NCBI GenBank assembly: GCA_018881555.1
Contig: JACAXG010000056.1
Span: 445,462 to 509,461, forward strand
DNA length: 64,000 bases
Origin: Amblyornis subalaris
Taxonomy: Eukaryota > Chordata > Aves > Passeriformes > Ptilonorhynchidae
Direction: 5' to 3'
Below are positions 46,351 through 61,300 of this stretch, piece after piece. Both the position numbers and the translations under genes were made by a program. Numbering within the stretch: the stretch's first letter is position 1; each line of letters opens with the position of its first letter. The notes below the pieces were generated by a model, which saw only the letters and a program-made list of their open reading frames with translations, was not told where the DNA came from and did no database searches.

Positions 46351-49300
46351 CGGGTGGCACAGATGGGAGCCAATGTCGTCTGCCGTGAAAAACGAGGAGG
46401 AGAGACTCCAAATAGCTGCGGCAGGCTACTGTTTGCAGCTGGGGCCAGCTTGTGCCCGTGTATTCCTACCCGTTTGCTGGGTTTATTACAGGTACGGCTG
46501 TCAAGATGGGCCCCAAGGAAAGCGATGATTTCATAGCTGAGGAGCAGAAGGGATGGGTACCCAAGGTTGAGGTGGTTTTATACAAAGGGAGCAGAGCTAA
46601 TTCCTACATACAAAAAATAGCCTGGAAAAAGGCAGGGAGGCGTTTCGGAGAACCAGGTGAAGGAGGTGGATTTCTCGGGGGTGATGAACAGCGAGGGTTG
46701 AAGAGCAGTGGAGACGGAAGGAATGGCAGAAGTGTCCTGAAAGTAAGGATGTTGCCTGGAGCAGTCGGAGGGAGCTGGCCCCAAGGACTGGAGATGGGGC
46801 TGATGTAATAGCTGTAGTGCCAGCCAAGCAGGAAAATGTGAGTAGCTGCTTTTAAATCAATGGTGGAAGGGCTGCTGATCCAGGAGAGAGAGAAATCCCA
46901 GCGATCGGGAGAGGTAGTGAGGGTCTCNAATATCTGGACAGAGAGGGAGAAGGATTTGTAGCGATATAGTGCCTGTCATATAACCTTAAAAATGCTAGTG
47001 TAAATAATTGATATTAATCCTGGGCATTTAAATCTAATTTGCTGTTACTGTTCATTGTTTATTTATATTTTATGTTGTTTATTGGCTTTGCTGCTCCAAC
47101 AGTAAAAAGCATTAGGCACTTTCACTTTTGTTTCCAATCACTTTCACTCCTTGGCTGTCAGGTACTTTCATGATGTCATGATGTTTGGGTTGCATATGCT
47201 GCAGGGAAGTGTTTAACTCCAAACAAACTGTATTAACCAACTTGTTCAAATGTCATGGAAACACTTCTCATACCAACAGGCTTTGCAGCATTTTTCCGTG
47301 GTTGGGTTGGTTTTTTTTTTCTTTCCTCTAAATTTTATGAATATTTTTGCAAACCCTTCAAGGGTTTCAGCTGTTACACTTATTTTTATATTTCTAAGGA
47401 AACTGGTTTTGGACAAGACTTCATTTCTTAAAGCTTAGTAGATTAGTTACTAGAATGCTGGTTGTCATTAGCAGTGTTTGTAGTGATTGTGAAACAAAAC
47501 ATGAGAAGGAAATGAGATTACAAGGGAAACATAATCAGATGATTTTACTGTGAGCTCTTTATGTTGCTGCAATTGGAGTTCATGGGAACTTTTCCCAACT
47601 GTGCAAACAGAAGCCAACAGCTAAATTATTCTGCCTGAGATTTTTACTAGCAACAGGACAAGCAACACTGGTTTTTGGTCCAAAACTATTGATTGAAAAT
47701 TTGTAAGTCTATTTGAATTACTAACGTAAAGAAGTTGCTTGCTTGCAAAATTGNTATGCTGTGAAACGAAAGCAAAGAGGTATCAACTAAAGTTGCTCTC
47801 AGCCACTGAATGTTGTTATTTGCAGAGAATGAGCCTTAGAAGATGTTCTTTTATTCCTTTGTGTGCTCGCTTGCATGTGTGGTACATCTGTGTAATCCAA
47901 AACAGAGCATTCTGTGGCCTGACTGAAGTCAAATTGTTCATAGTCATGTCACCAGAGACAGAATTATAGTAACAACTTTAAAGTTTAGCTACCTTTGTAC
48001 TGAAAAGGTTCTCTGAGCAACCACGCAAATATAGTTAGTTAAACTGTTACTAGAATTTGTTATCTTACTCCAGTACCATTTTAATTTAACATCTCCAATT
48101 GTTTCTCTTTCAGGAGACCTCATGGAAGGAGAGCTTTATTCAGCTCTTAAGGAGGAAGAGGCCTCTGAATCAGTTTCCAGTACAAACTTCAGTGGTGAAA
48201 TGCACTTCTATGAGCTTGTAGAAGACACAAAAGATGGGATCTGGCTGGTACAGGTATATAAATTTGACCATTTATGTATATATATTTATCACATCCAAAA
48301 TGTGTTTCAAAGGAGGAGTTTATGAGGGTAGTTAACTAGTTGTAAAAATGTGTAACAGAGAGATGGTGACAAAGATAAACTACATCCAGGAGATGAGGAA
48401 TAGAGNAATAAAACAAGAAAGGCTGGAAGTGCCAGAGTTCCTAAACAGACAGGAAGAAAAAAAGCCTGTTATTCTTTGGATTGCTTTTTCAAAAGCGAGC
48501 ACTTCAGAACCAGAAAACAAGTGAAGCAGCACATGCTGAAGTACACAGAGTATGCAAGTCCTTGGCCCTGGGATTGTAAGAGCCTGTGTAATGTGTGAAG
48601 TAGGTGCATTAATACATATGCTCCCAGCTGGCACAGCCTCCTGGTGTTGCTCTTCCTTTTGGTTGCATTACATGCTCAGACCCAACCACTTTAAGTTTCT
48701 GTTTATCTAAGGGGCTTAGAGCACTTGTGAAATCTCTANTGGCTCTTCACAAAGGCAAGATCTCAGTCTGCTACTTCCCAGGCTAGCAGGCTGCTTTTAC
48801 AACATATTCCAGTGGCCTAAAGTTACTTTTCTCCCAAACCTTTGGGGCCCAGCAATTTTAGAGCATGCTCCCTCAGGGCTGCGTGAGAACAAGACATCAT
48901 TCAGGAAAAGAAAGACAGACCTTTTCCAGTAGGATTCTGAAACAAATAATCATCACTCCTGAGAACATAAGTAAACTAGACTAAAATGTAGAAATTATTT
49001 TCTGCATGAACTTCTCTGTTGATAAGAGGGTGTTTTTTAAGGCATAAGTTTCCTGCTAACAGCCACATCAGGCAAATTCCCCACCAGGCAATTAATTGTT
49101 CAGTTGACAGCTCCTACCTGGTTTGTCAGGTCTCACTTCATGTTTCCTATGTAACAGGAAGTCATTAAATCTTTATAATCTATTTATTAGACCTGCACTG
49201 TCACCACATCAGATCTCACCCCAAAATAAACAAGAGGACAGGTTACCTTCAGATTTGAAATGGCATTTGTGTTTTGGGAAAGATGTATTTGGAGTTTATT

Positions 49301-52300
49301 GAATCCAAGTTTGAGGTTTAAATCATACAGGAGGGCATTCTTCAAGCAGAGAGAGAGTCTTGAAAGGAAGTTTACATGTCTCCGAGCTAGTTGACAAATA
49401 CAAGCATGAATATGCTATGAAAAACCTTCCCCCTCCCCGTGCAGCTCAAAAGGGTGTAAAATATGATAGTTCTCTGTTGTCTGTTGCTTGCAGAATTTTG
49501 TTTGTAGTATATTTTCCACTAGCATCCTAATAGCAGATCAAATAGGCTGTGTTTTGATATCTCTAGTGTGATGAATGTTGTCATCATTCTGGGAATATTT
49601 GCACAGCTATTCACTTGGTCACAATAGCTGTGGAAAAAAAAATTAGTGGAATTTACTGAATGATTTACTTGCTGAGCACTATTTGTCTGTTTCTCTACAG
49701 TAAAAACCACAAGACATGTCAAATTTCTATTTTTCATTCTTGCTTTTTCAAGTTTTCATCACTTTGAGTTTTCATTTGCTCTGTTCCCCACTGTAACTCC
49801 TGTCTGGATAACTCCTGCGCTGGATTCTTCATTNTTTCACGGATTTCCCACGCTCTTTTCTTAGACCTCATCCCTGCAGAGCTGGTTTTTACCGTCACTT
49901 CCCTGTTCTGTCTCTTGATTCCCTCCCTTGCCCATCCTCCTTTACCCTGAAGAATCCTGTGGAAACTTCACAGCTAATTAACCAGCTCGATGCTTGTGCA
50001 GGGGAGCGAGGATGCCTCATGGATGGGTTTGGTGACCACAGGCAAGGTCGCCGATTCCTTTGCTACTGGCAGGGATCCTCAAAGGATCTCCAGATCCTTT
50101 TCAGGATCCTGACCCCTGAATCCCTGTTCTGTGGGGGCTGCTGNAGAGGAGCAGAGGGAGGGGAGCAGTTCTGTCTCAGCTGGCACAGTGGCTGTCGGTT
50201 GAGTTGCTTTTGAACACTTTATGATGATGTATGGGAGCTCTGAGACTCTGAAGATGATTTTTATTTTCCAGTGCATGCGAATGAAATTTGTGGTGTGGCA
50301 TAGGCTGGGAATGTGATAGCCACCACTGTCTGCAGAAAATCAAAGGAAAAAAGAGGATATAATTACTATTTGCTGATATGGTTGACAAAAATTGAGATGT
50401 GAATTTATCATTTAGAGTCAGCAAGATGAATTCCTTGAAGAAAGCCGAAGTCAATACACAAGGTATTGGTGTTTTGTGGCTTTGTTTCTTTATTTTCTGG
50501 AAATCCACATGCAAAGCATCCCAGTTCAGTGGTAATCTGTTTACACAGTGTAGCTGTTCACAGCTCCCGTGNGGCACTTCTGTGGAGCCACAGACAGCAG
50601 CATGTTCTTCCTCCTATTAGCTCATGATCTCATCACCTTTCCTTTTANGCCGTTCTTCTTGCTTGCCAGCTGCTGTTGTGCACTTCTTTGGCTGGCAGGG
50701 AGGGTGAGTGGTAGTTTCTGGAGCTGCTTCTCTTGTTGGTAGAGAAGTGACTTGTAATGTTCTTACTTTTCCAGACTCTGGTTAATCTCTAGAAGCCTGC
50801 CTCATCCAACAGTATCGTAGTCATTATGACTTTTAAAAAACATTAAATGATGTACAGATAAAATTCCTCTTTGAATGAAGTTAAAATCTAAATTAATGTA
50901 TAGTTTTGTTTTAAAAGTCTCTGCTCTAACATAGTGGCAGAGAGAATTAAAGGAACTTTCTTCCTGGCATTGAAGTATGAGGACAAACATTTTGATCATA
51001 TCTGGTAGAGGTGCAAAGGTCATTATTGTGGATATAAAATGTTGCAGTCTGTTCTGCATCTCAGCTTCTAGTTCAAGTGGTGTAGTCACAGAGCAAGGGA
51101 TGTGCCTACAGCATTTTGGTGGTGATGGTTCATTCGTTCTTCTGCTTGCATGTGGGATGAGTAATTTTCATATTTATTTGCCTTTTGAATTTTGCCAGGT
51201 GATCAGCTGTTCTTGCTAAAAGGAAACAAAGTAGAAACACTCAGTTCTNTCAAAACACATTATTCAGTATTTGTGTCTTTTCCAATAGCCCTTCAGGATC
51301 ATTTACCACAGGATACCTGATTTTAACTTTCAGTTTCCTTCTTGAGAGGCTTCATATCCAGTCAAGGGTGCAGAACACCATCAGCTGGAANGTAACAGTT
51401 CTTGTATTGCCTGTGTATCTGTTAATTCTCAACCTCTGACTTAACTGACAGCTTAACTGGCTGTCCAGATCAGTGCATAGATCACCCCACCTCCCTTGAG
51501 AAACTGCANGTAACTTTGAGGTGGTTAATTTTTGCGTGCTATGATGGATGTAATCTTTGCCTATTTTGATCTGATTTCTCACAATCTCTTTCTCAGAAGA
51601 GAAAACAAAAAATCTCCTATATCTTTAGTCCATATGGATGGATTCTGAACCAGTTGTGAATTCTTAAGAAAGAGGGTCAAAGTGGAAATTCAGTTCCATC
51701 AGTGCACTGCCAAATAATAAACAGAAATTGAGATGTCTCAGAGTCAATAAAAGTGCAGACAGTCATGGAGAAACTTATTGATGTTATCAGGAATAAGTGA
51801 TCTTTTTTCCAAGCTTCTAATAAGTAACTCACCAGTCCATTAATAATTAATTGCATTTCTGCATGAGAATTGTCCAAATATTTTTACTTCTGTTTTATCT
51901 ATAGAAGGAGAGTTTGCAGCATAGCTGTTGATTAGAAAGGGTTCTGTGAAAAGCACATAAGCTTAATTAATAGACCAGAGTTTTTGAACCTCTGTATCTT
52001 TGTGGATCCCTAAAAATCTTCCAGTGCATGCATGGAATCTTACAGTAATATTGAGTTTCCTCTGCTCATTTACCCTCTGCAGGCACTGCAGAGGAGTTCG
52101 TGGATGTCTCAAATTGGAAACCACTGAACCAGACTGACAATTTTCAGGTTCATACAACCTTACCAGTTCATCAAATCAGTTAGAAATCAGTTTTGCCTTT
52201 GGCAAAACGACAGTGGTTTTTTTCAGTTCAAATGACTGTATTCCTTTACGTGGAGAGTGACTTGCTAAGGCCAGATGAGGACTGACTGCTCCTGAGAGAA

Positions 52301-55300
52301 CTACCTGTATGTGTGTGTGTGTGCAGCAGGGAGAGGTGTCTCTTACTTAATAATTGGTTTTGTTCTTCCTGATGGTTTAAAGCCTGTCACAGTGCCCTAG
52401 TGCCCAGACTTGAGGAGCACTTGGAGTCGTTGTCTTTGTGGCTGAGCTGTAAAACCAAGTTTTAACTATTACTGTGTATTCAAAATAGTGTGCTCTTGGT
52501 ATGAGCAGGTGTGCCTGACACTTGGTATCCCAGCTAGAATTGGTTAAAATGAGAGCTGGAATACGTGAGGTGTTTGTTCTGCATTTGCCCATCTCTGACT
52601 CATTGTCATGCCTTGTGATATTTGAGCACTTTTAGTTGTGAGTGAGCTTCAAAACTTACTGAGAACAAATTGCATTCCTGTGACCTGTTTTGAGATCTCT
52701 GCATACCTGACTGAAACAAATTGAACAAAATCTNATTCCAATGCACGGAAAACAGGAGAATGCTCAAGTGAGGTCACTATCCTGTCATGCTCAAGTACTT
52801 CAGGGTACCAGAAGAGGAGTCTGTCTTTGCATATTGCATTGCTACAGCAAACTCGTAACATCAGCTGTGTTTCCTTAAGCCTCTTCAATTTCAGTCATAT
52901 TTTTACTTGTGTTTTAAGAATGTATGTTTCATAAAATAATCTTTAAAAATGCTTAATGATATCTGGAAATTAAGGAGCAGCTGGATCGATGATGGTTATG
53001 AAGTATTTATTGCAGTATTGATGCACCTACCCAATGCACATTGAGTTTAGATTAGGCAAGAGAGGCAAAGTGCCTTGCNGATTTAGTCCTGTTTTTCCAA
53101 GTGTTTGTATCTTTCTGTTTCCGGGATATTNGCTCTTAAAGTCTGTTCTTTGATATCATAACTATGATTACTTTAACATATAGATCAAAATGATTCTATT
53201 AATTACTTTCTTGATTGAACTCTTTCAGGATAATTCTGTGTAATTCAATGCCGGGAGAACTCTTCCAATGCAAAAGTTCCCTATTCAAATGTCTGTTGAA
53301 ATCATCAGGATCTCAGCATTTTCAGTATTACAGAGATGGTAATTCAGACCCTGCAGTCAGAGCCAATCCTCTGGCCTGGGTTAGTTGTGGGTTGGGGAGC
53401 AGATCCATTCTGTGAAATTGTTAAATAGCAGNGTTACTGTGATCCTATTGGATTCCCTTAGCCCATTAAGATGATTAATGGATTAATTGAGTTACCCTCA
53501 TTGTCTTACTTGTCACTGTGACATGTGATATGTTACAGATTGTGAACACAGCTAATAATAAGCAAAGCTGGAAGGGTTTGTGCTCCTCCAAACATGGTGT
53601 TTGTTTCCCAGCTGTGTTAGCTGATCTCCTAAAAGGTACCTTCTCCTATGAGCTTGGGCTTTATTTCTGTAACATTAAATAGACTGTATGGTTGAAAGAG
53701 ACCTTTTTGATGAGCTAGTTCAGCTCTCTGCTAGACAGTAGAANATGTGTTTAGAAAATATCTTGCTGTCTCTCTTACACTGTAAGTTGTTCTAATACTC
53801 CTGCTGACTGTTTTCTTCTTGGAAANGTGTGTCTGACTTGTGGCTTGGGTGTATTCAGGGCTAATTTGTTTCTGTTGGGCATAAATTGAGATCGCCCTTT
53901 AGTTTCACTCATTCCTGATGTCAACCCCACTCCTCCCAGTAANTGAGGTCAATCAACCAGTTTGTTTTGTCAGGTATGATATATCCTGGGCTTTGCTTAT
54001 TTCACAGCCAGTTAATATTGATGGCTCATGTTTTCATGTGCAGCAACTGATAGCCCCAAGCTTTTCCTCCTGTCGCGGTTTCTAACTGATGAACTCCCCG
54101 AGTGTCCTGTTCATTACTGAATTCAATTCCATGTGTGACACTCTGCATTACAAGATTTGTGCAGCTCTTGCTGTGTGGNGTTATAATCCTCTTTCCCACA
54201 TAGATGTGCTTCCCAGTTTTATGTCTTCTACAAACGGCTTTAGGAGACTTCANGTCCCCACAGGAAGGGCATTAATAGGAATATATGCTGAACTGAGCTC
54301 TGAGGTAAATCTATTAAGAAGTCTGTTAGCACGTTTCTGGCATTTTGATATCTTTTTGCTGTAGCCAATTTCTTGCTCATTTTAAAACTTTTTTTTTTTT
54401 TTTTTACTTACTATAAAAGCTTATCTCTAGTTCTCATGGAAATTTTCCATGTGGCATAATACATGATGCTCTGCCAAACTATAAACAGGGTACTACATTC
54501 CCTTTCTCTTGAAAGTCGGTTCTTTTGCTTCAGGGAAAGTTTAACTCTCAATCAGTAATGATACATCTTTAGTAATTGCATGCTGGAAAGGGGTGGAAAA
54601 TGCAACTGTCTCTGCACCTTTAAAATTTGTTCTACAGTTTTGCATCCTATTGAGATCAAACTGCTGGGATTTTTTTTTTAATTTGCTGTTAAATATAACT
54701 ACTAACTTGTTATTCTCCTGTCAAAATGTGAATTAGTCTGACAGGGGTTTGTAAGAAATCTTCACAGGTTCACCTGTGATCCTGTGTGCTTGTGTTACAG
54801 TTCTGGGATGGAGATTTCCTGCTTACTCTGATTAAAGTGTGTTAAGTTATTTGAGTTTTGCATTCACCTTCAGGTGATACAGTTTCTTCCCATAAATTTG
54901 CTAACTGGTCCATGGCCAGCCACCTCCCTCCTGTTCACTGAAAACTGAGTCACAGCATTAATTGAACTTTAAAAAGAAAGTCATCTTACATTTCTATCCT
55001 GTCTTCATTGTTTGGTGATCCTGCTGCTTCTCCTCCTCTTCTATTTTTATTCATATGACTGAAAAACCTTTTGGTACAGCTTGTAATAGTCCTTGTATGG
55101 ACTAACTTGAATTGTTCATTTTTCCCTACTTTTTTTTCTCCTTGCATATCTTTCTTTGATANCTCTTCCTTTTGACATTTTTTTCAATCCTTGTAGATTG
55201 TCAAACTATTTCTAACATCTCTTTGGAAGTGATTGCTAGGAAGAAGTGCAGGACTTGACAACCTTTTTTTTTTTTCCCCTTACTTGAAATATAAAATCCT

Positions 55301-58300
55301 GATAGCTTTAACACCATGGGCTTGAAAAACTTCCAGGCCTCTTCCACATTCAAATTCCCAGTCTCCTCAGTCACAGGTTTTTAAGCTAAATTTCTTAGCT
55401 TATCAAAATTCACACTTCTTAAATAAAATCTGTTACAAGTGTTTGCAGGTTATTTTTAATTTAAACTGAATTACACTGTGATTGCTTAACCTGCAGTATT
55501 TTCTTGGACTCCCTCATGCCCAGAGGTGATGACTGCTTTCCAAAATACAAAACCTTGCCTTGGTGCGGTGAATTCTCAGTGCTGTAAGTGGGTGTTATCT
55601 GCAAGGAGCAGCTGCAATGGACATGTTTATCTGGATTTTTTTTCCATAATGACATAAAAAAGCCTCAGCCCAAAAAATTTTACAAAGCTTCAGTGTACAG
55701 AACTGTAGTAGGGTTCCTCTGTGTAGTTACAAAATACAGACTGCTAGTTAGGTCGTTGTTCTTCAGCATAAATAACTTTGTCCTAGAGGAAAGATTTTTT
55801 CATAGGAAAGGAATTAAGCTGGTGTTAAAAATTCCACCAGTACAGGCAGATGACAGTAAAACATAGCAGTGACCGTATTTGCAACAAATTTTTGTCTTGA
55901 CACTTAGAGTGAATATTTTCACTCTAGAAATGAAGTGTTTCTTTTCTTTTAGAAAAGAAACAGTGAGCAGGATGATCCCTTCTGCACACAGCATTCTCTC
56001 AGCAGTGTTTCAGAACATGCACACAGAGCTTTGGAAGAAGCCGGTCTCTGAGCAGTTGTACCAAAGAGTAATTCAATCACCAGAGTTTTACTTCCATGCT
56101 TACTAATAAAACATAGTGGTTCCTTACCACATTGGTTACATTTTTCATGTCATAGTAGCTCTGAGGATATTCTGGCTTTAGAGTGTCTTTAGGAATTTGG
56201 TCTCTTTTAGTTGAAGTGTATGAAAGGAAGAAGTTTAAAATACCCAAAATATCCAAAGCTTCAGTTACATGGGGTGATGTAAAGAAGCCTCAATAATACA
56301 GCAGATTTCCCAGCTGGTTGTCCCAGTGCTTGAAGGTTACACTTAGCTAATCAAAAAGGCTTCTCTATGCGATGTGTGTGTTTTAAGAAAAACTTGAGGG
56401 ATTCTTACCTAGATGATCACCTGCAGTTTTATTTAAACATTTTGGACTCAGTGGAATGGGAGTGTAATCTGTGACTTCAGTTTGTTTCCCTGTGTAGAAT
56501 GTTCTGCTTGGTGAATTGTCTTACTTTAAGGTTCTGAGAGGCTGCCACTTACCACAAAGCAGATAATATTTATGAGTCTCAAAGGCTGGACACACTTTCT
56601 AGGTTGAATCTCAGCATGTCCATAGAGAACTGTTAATCATGGTGACAGCCCAACTTCCAGGGGCAAGCTGACATTTGAGGTTATTAAGTCAGAAAACGAT
56701 TGGGAGAAGTTTAATGGTGGGTAAACAAATATCTAACAAATGGAAGTTTCAAAATTTAATTTAAAAATATATTTTAAGTGGCTGGCAGTAAGGCTGCAGA
56801 AGCATGTGAGGTGTTTCTAAAATAGAAAATGCGACGGCTCATGGAATAGTGCATGATCAGTCATGTCATTCAAAATTACCTGTCAACTGCAGGCAGGCAG
56901 GGCTTTCTTTTTCTTGTGGGAATTTTTTTTCCCTTCCCTGTACAGTTATAAGTCGAAGGATGAGTGCTGCTTCTTTGTCATCTGTGTCAGCAGAAGCTTA
57001 CAGTGAGGTAACCTGGAGTACGACTTTAATATGCTGGGTTAGAACAAATTAAACCTTGGGATATATCACAGAGAATTATCATCCTGAAATGGCAGATGGG
57101 GCACTGGAGTTGGTGGAACAGTCACATAAAGTTACAGAGCGAGTCACTGGCAAAGCTGGAAGGAGTCAAGATTTTCAGGCATTATCTGGGAATTTAATCA
57201 GTTAGTTTCCACTGCTCAGGAATAGCTGTGGGCAGTTTAATCTGGTACCAGGTACATGCATTCCAACTCATTCTACTTGCTCTGAGACAACATTTCTTTG
57301 GTATGTTGTAACTTTTGATGGAGAATTGTAATATAATAATGGTCTTCTTTTATTGCAAAGAAGAGGAACCTGCTGCATCCCCTTCCTTTCTCCCCTACTA
57401 TGAACTGGTTAATGATAGTTTTGTTATTTTACCAAAGTTTTTGTTAACGATGACTGATTTTAATATCTTAACATGATGATGCACTTCTGTCTTTCTGCAC
57501 ATTTCTGTCTTAGAGCTTCCCTCTCCAAAGACATTTACCATGATTCCCAGTTGTACATTCCTACTCTATGCCCTAAAAGAAGGGAAAAGCAGTATCAAGC
57601 GTGATTGGCTCTCTGTTTTCATGAAACTTGCTCTTTATTTCAGGAACCAAACTGACTGTGATACTAAACTAATATTTCCTTTTGGCAATAGGTCATAGCA
57701 AACGACAGAAGCCCACTGGTGGGTAAAGTCCACTGGGAGAAAATGGTGAAGAAAGTCTCGAGATTCGGCATACGTACTGGCACTTTTAACTGTTCCAGTG
57801 ACCCCAGGTATATCCTTAAAGGATTATCTAAATCCCAAGAATATCTTAAGGCTCAGCTGTGTTCTGGCAGCAAGGCTTGCTGTGTTGTAAAAGTAGCTGT
57901 GACAGAAGGTGGCTTTATTCATGTTTTTATCTCTCCTAAAGTCTGCTCAGAATGCTCCATTACATTATTTATCAGCTCTGCAGCTTCCCAAAGCGTCGTG
58001 TGGGAAATGCATGATTAGACTGTGGAGGGCATAATACAGCAATGGAGAGGGATGAACAGAAGAGTTCGGCCTTACAGTCCAGGCATTCAGGGACAGCAAC
58101 TGTGTGCTTGCTTAGGACAAAGCTGAATATATCAGTTTTAGTGTTGTTATATCACCATCTGGAAGGGGGAAGCACAGGTTAGCATGAACCTTGCATACAG
58201 TGCCTGCCTCCCAGAATTACTGACAAATCCTGTTCCCTGACAAATCTGTGTTTATATATAAACTGGCACACACCCTTGGACAACATACAGTGTGCTGTGC

Positions 58301-61300
58301 AAGAGTCACTGTGTTTGCATATGATTTTGAACAAGGAAGTAGAGCAGAACCAAGGAAGCTATTAATAATTCTCTGCTGCTGTAAAAAGAGGCTTTTTTTA
58401 ACATTCTGTTGGAAGCATTTGCCTTACATGACAGGAGACTGTGTCTAGAATTCCAGTGGCATGTATGGATATGCATGCCTTATACAGCCTAAGTCCTAAA
58501 TGTTTACAGAAATCTCAATGTTAATCATAAGAGGAAATTCTTAGGCTTTGTAGTGCTTATGCAAAATAATCTTGTATAATCAAAATGCTGGTATTTGAAC
58601 ATCTCAAAGTTTGGCAGTGTTTCTCTTTGCATAGCTCCAAAGTAGCCTTAATGTTCTGATCAAATACTGTATCTTAAATTAATTCATTTTTTTTAATACA
58701 AGAAATGTTTTATCGAGTAAACCCTCGTGAATAGTTTTCATCAGGCTGCAGCTGAAATTCAGAAGAACACTGCGTGCTGCAGTATTCAGGATACCTTTAT
58801 TAGTAGAGTAATATCTTATGGCTCCTTCTGAAAATGCTGCATTCAAATTCCTGGGAAGGGGAGTTGTGATTGTCTAAATACACGCTGACAGACCAAAACC
58901 AGAGAGGATGTAGGTAAGATGGCTGGTGAATGAGGCAGGTGGTCCCAGTGTGCAGGGTTCTCAGTGACAGTTTGTGTGCCTGTTGGCTCTGTCATATTTT
59001 GATTGTTGAAACTTGCCAGATATTGCCTAAAAGGAGGACTAGGTAACTGGGTGTAGTGATTCTGGTAGGAAAGATGCATGAGAGAAGGGATCTTGTGAGT
59101 CATCAGATTGATCTCATAGTCACTGGGGTCTGGACCATGACTTGGGGTTCAGCCATGAAAAGCCTCTTCTTTTAGGTATGGATTTGGGGTTCGTCCCATC
59201 TGCCTGCCAGACAGCAAAGATATTTTTTTAGCCCAAATCATCCAGCAGCATTTGTCTGCTTCCTGCTCTGCTGGTTTTGTGGCCAGCTCTCTCACCTCAC
59301 CCCTTAGCCTGTCTGCGTNATGCCAAAATGGTCTCAGTAGGAAGTGGACACTTGTCAGCTTCATTAAAGTAACTGCGAACAGACCAGTGTCTGCTCAACT
59401 TCGTCCCAAGGCTGCTTGGCAAAACCAGGATGGAAGGAAGCACTAGGAAAGCTGTGGGATATTGAGTTACACTGCAGTGGTTTTCTTCTTGGCTGGAAGG
59501 CNAAGGAAAAATAGCTTCCAGTACTAAAGCTTTAGAGTGAAGAGTCAGCTTGTATGTTTTTCAAATCCAGTTGCAAAGCATGAAAGGCTTCAAGGCCTTG
59601 TTTACTTTAATGACCCGTGAAAATTAACACTATTCCTCTTCCTGTTTTATGAATACGTATCTCTTTACAACATTCCTGTAAGATATAAATGTGCTGTAAG
59701 AGTAAATGTGCTTTGCCAGAGAATATTGGGTGCCCTTATTTCCTGCTATTATATGTAATAATAACCTGTTCCCAGGTGCTCAGCATGTCTCATTTTTGGG
59801 CTTAGGATAGAAATTTAAGGGCTCGGTTCTGGGGTTACGAAACTCTGTAATCTAACCTGCCGTTTTCTTTGTAGATACTGCAAGAGGAGGGGTTGGCTGA
59901 AATCCACCCTCATTATGTCGGTTCCCCAAACCAGCACCTCCAAGGGGAAAGTGATGCTTAAGGAGTACAGCGGGCGCAAGATTGAAGTGGAGCACATTTT
60001 CAAATGGATCACAGCCCACGCTGCTTCTCGGATCAAAACCATCTACAACTCTGAACATTTGAAAGAAGAATGGAACAAAAGTGACCAGTACCGGGTGAAA
60101 ATATACCTGTTTGCCAACCTCGACCAGCCTCCAGCGTTCTTCTCTGCACTGAGTGTGAAGTTTACTGGAAGAGTGGAGTTCATTTTTGTGAATGTGGAAA
60201 ACTGGGACAATAAAAGTTACATGGCAGAAATTGGTATCTACAAGACACCGTCGTACATACTTAGGACTCCTGAGGGGATTTACAGGTATGGAAATAACAC
60301 TGGTGAATTTATATCACTTCGTGCCATGGATTCCTTTTTGCGCTCGTTGCAACCAGAAGTTAATGATTTATTTGTTTTAAGTTTAGTTTTGGTTAATCTG
60401 ATGGCTTGGATGGACCTGTTTATTACACAAGGCGCCACTATAAAGCGCTTTGTGGTTCTTATAAGCACTTTAGGGACGTATAATTCACTATTAATTATTT
60501 CCTGGCTACCAGTGTTAGGTTTTTTGCAACTACCCTACTTAGACAGCTTTTATGAGTACAGTTTAAAACTCTTCAGGTACTCTAACACAACTACTTTGGC
60601 TTCTTGGGTGAGGGCCGATTGGATGTTCTACTCTTCGCATCCAGCCCTCTTCCTCAGCACGTACCTTGGCCATGGTTTACTCATTGATTACTTTGAGAAG
60701 AAGCGAAGGCGCAATAACAACACCGATGAAGTAAACGCCAATAATCTGGAGTGGCTGTCGAGCCTGTGGGACTGGTACACCAGCTACTTGTTTCATCCTA
60801 TTGCTTCTTTTCAACACTTTCCTTTTGACTCGGATTGGGACGAAGACCCGGATTTGTTCTTGGAGCGGTTGGCCTTCCCCGATCTCTGGCTTCACCCTCT
60901 GATACCAACCGATTACATAAAAAACTTACCCATGTGGAGGTTTAAATGCCTCGGCGCCCATTCTGATGAGGAAATGCTGGAAGCCTTTCCGGACAGCGAA
61001 AGTGACTCTGACAGTGAAAACAAAGAGGTCTTCAGCAGCGACAGAGAAGTCTCGGAGGACGATGAGCTGAGCACNTGTCACAGGTGCAGCGAAGGAGAGC
61101 GTCGGTGCGGCGCCGAGACCTGCTCTTGTGCCAGCAAATGTTGTCACCGCGAGCCGTGCGAATGCAGAGCGAGGTCCTACGGCTCGTACAGCTCCGCAGG
61201 TGACATGGAGCCAGACTGGTCCTCCTGGCCCTCCGACATGTTGCACTGTACGGAATGCGTGGTGTGTCTAGAAAATTTCGCAAAGGGCTGCCTGCTCATG

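Larger units (their letters stand above)
48254..57691 (+). other. RNF103 intron 2
   Basis: 9.4 kb without a supported gene. It holds a GT microsatellite (52307-52322), a T17 run (54389-54405), a diverged CR1 end, a pair of adjacent hairpins near 55.9 kb and a MIR-like stretch. Confidence 0.6.
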
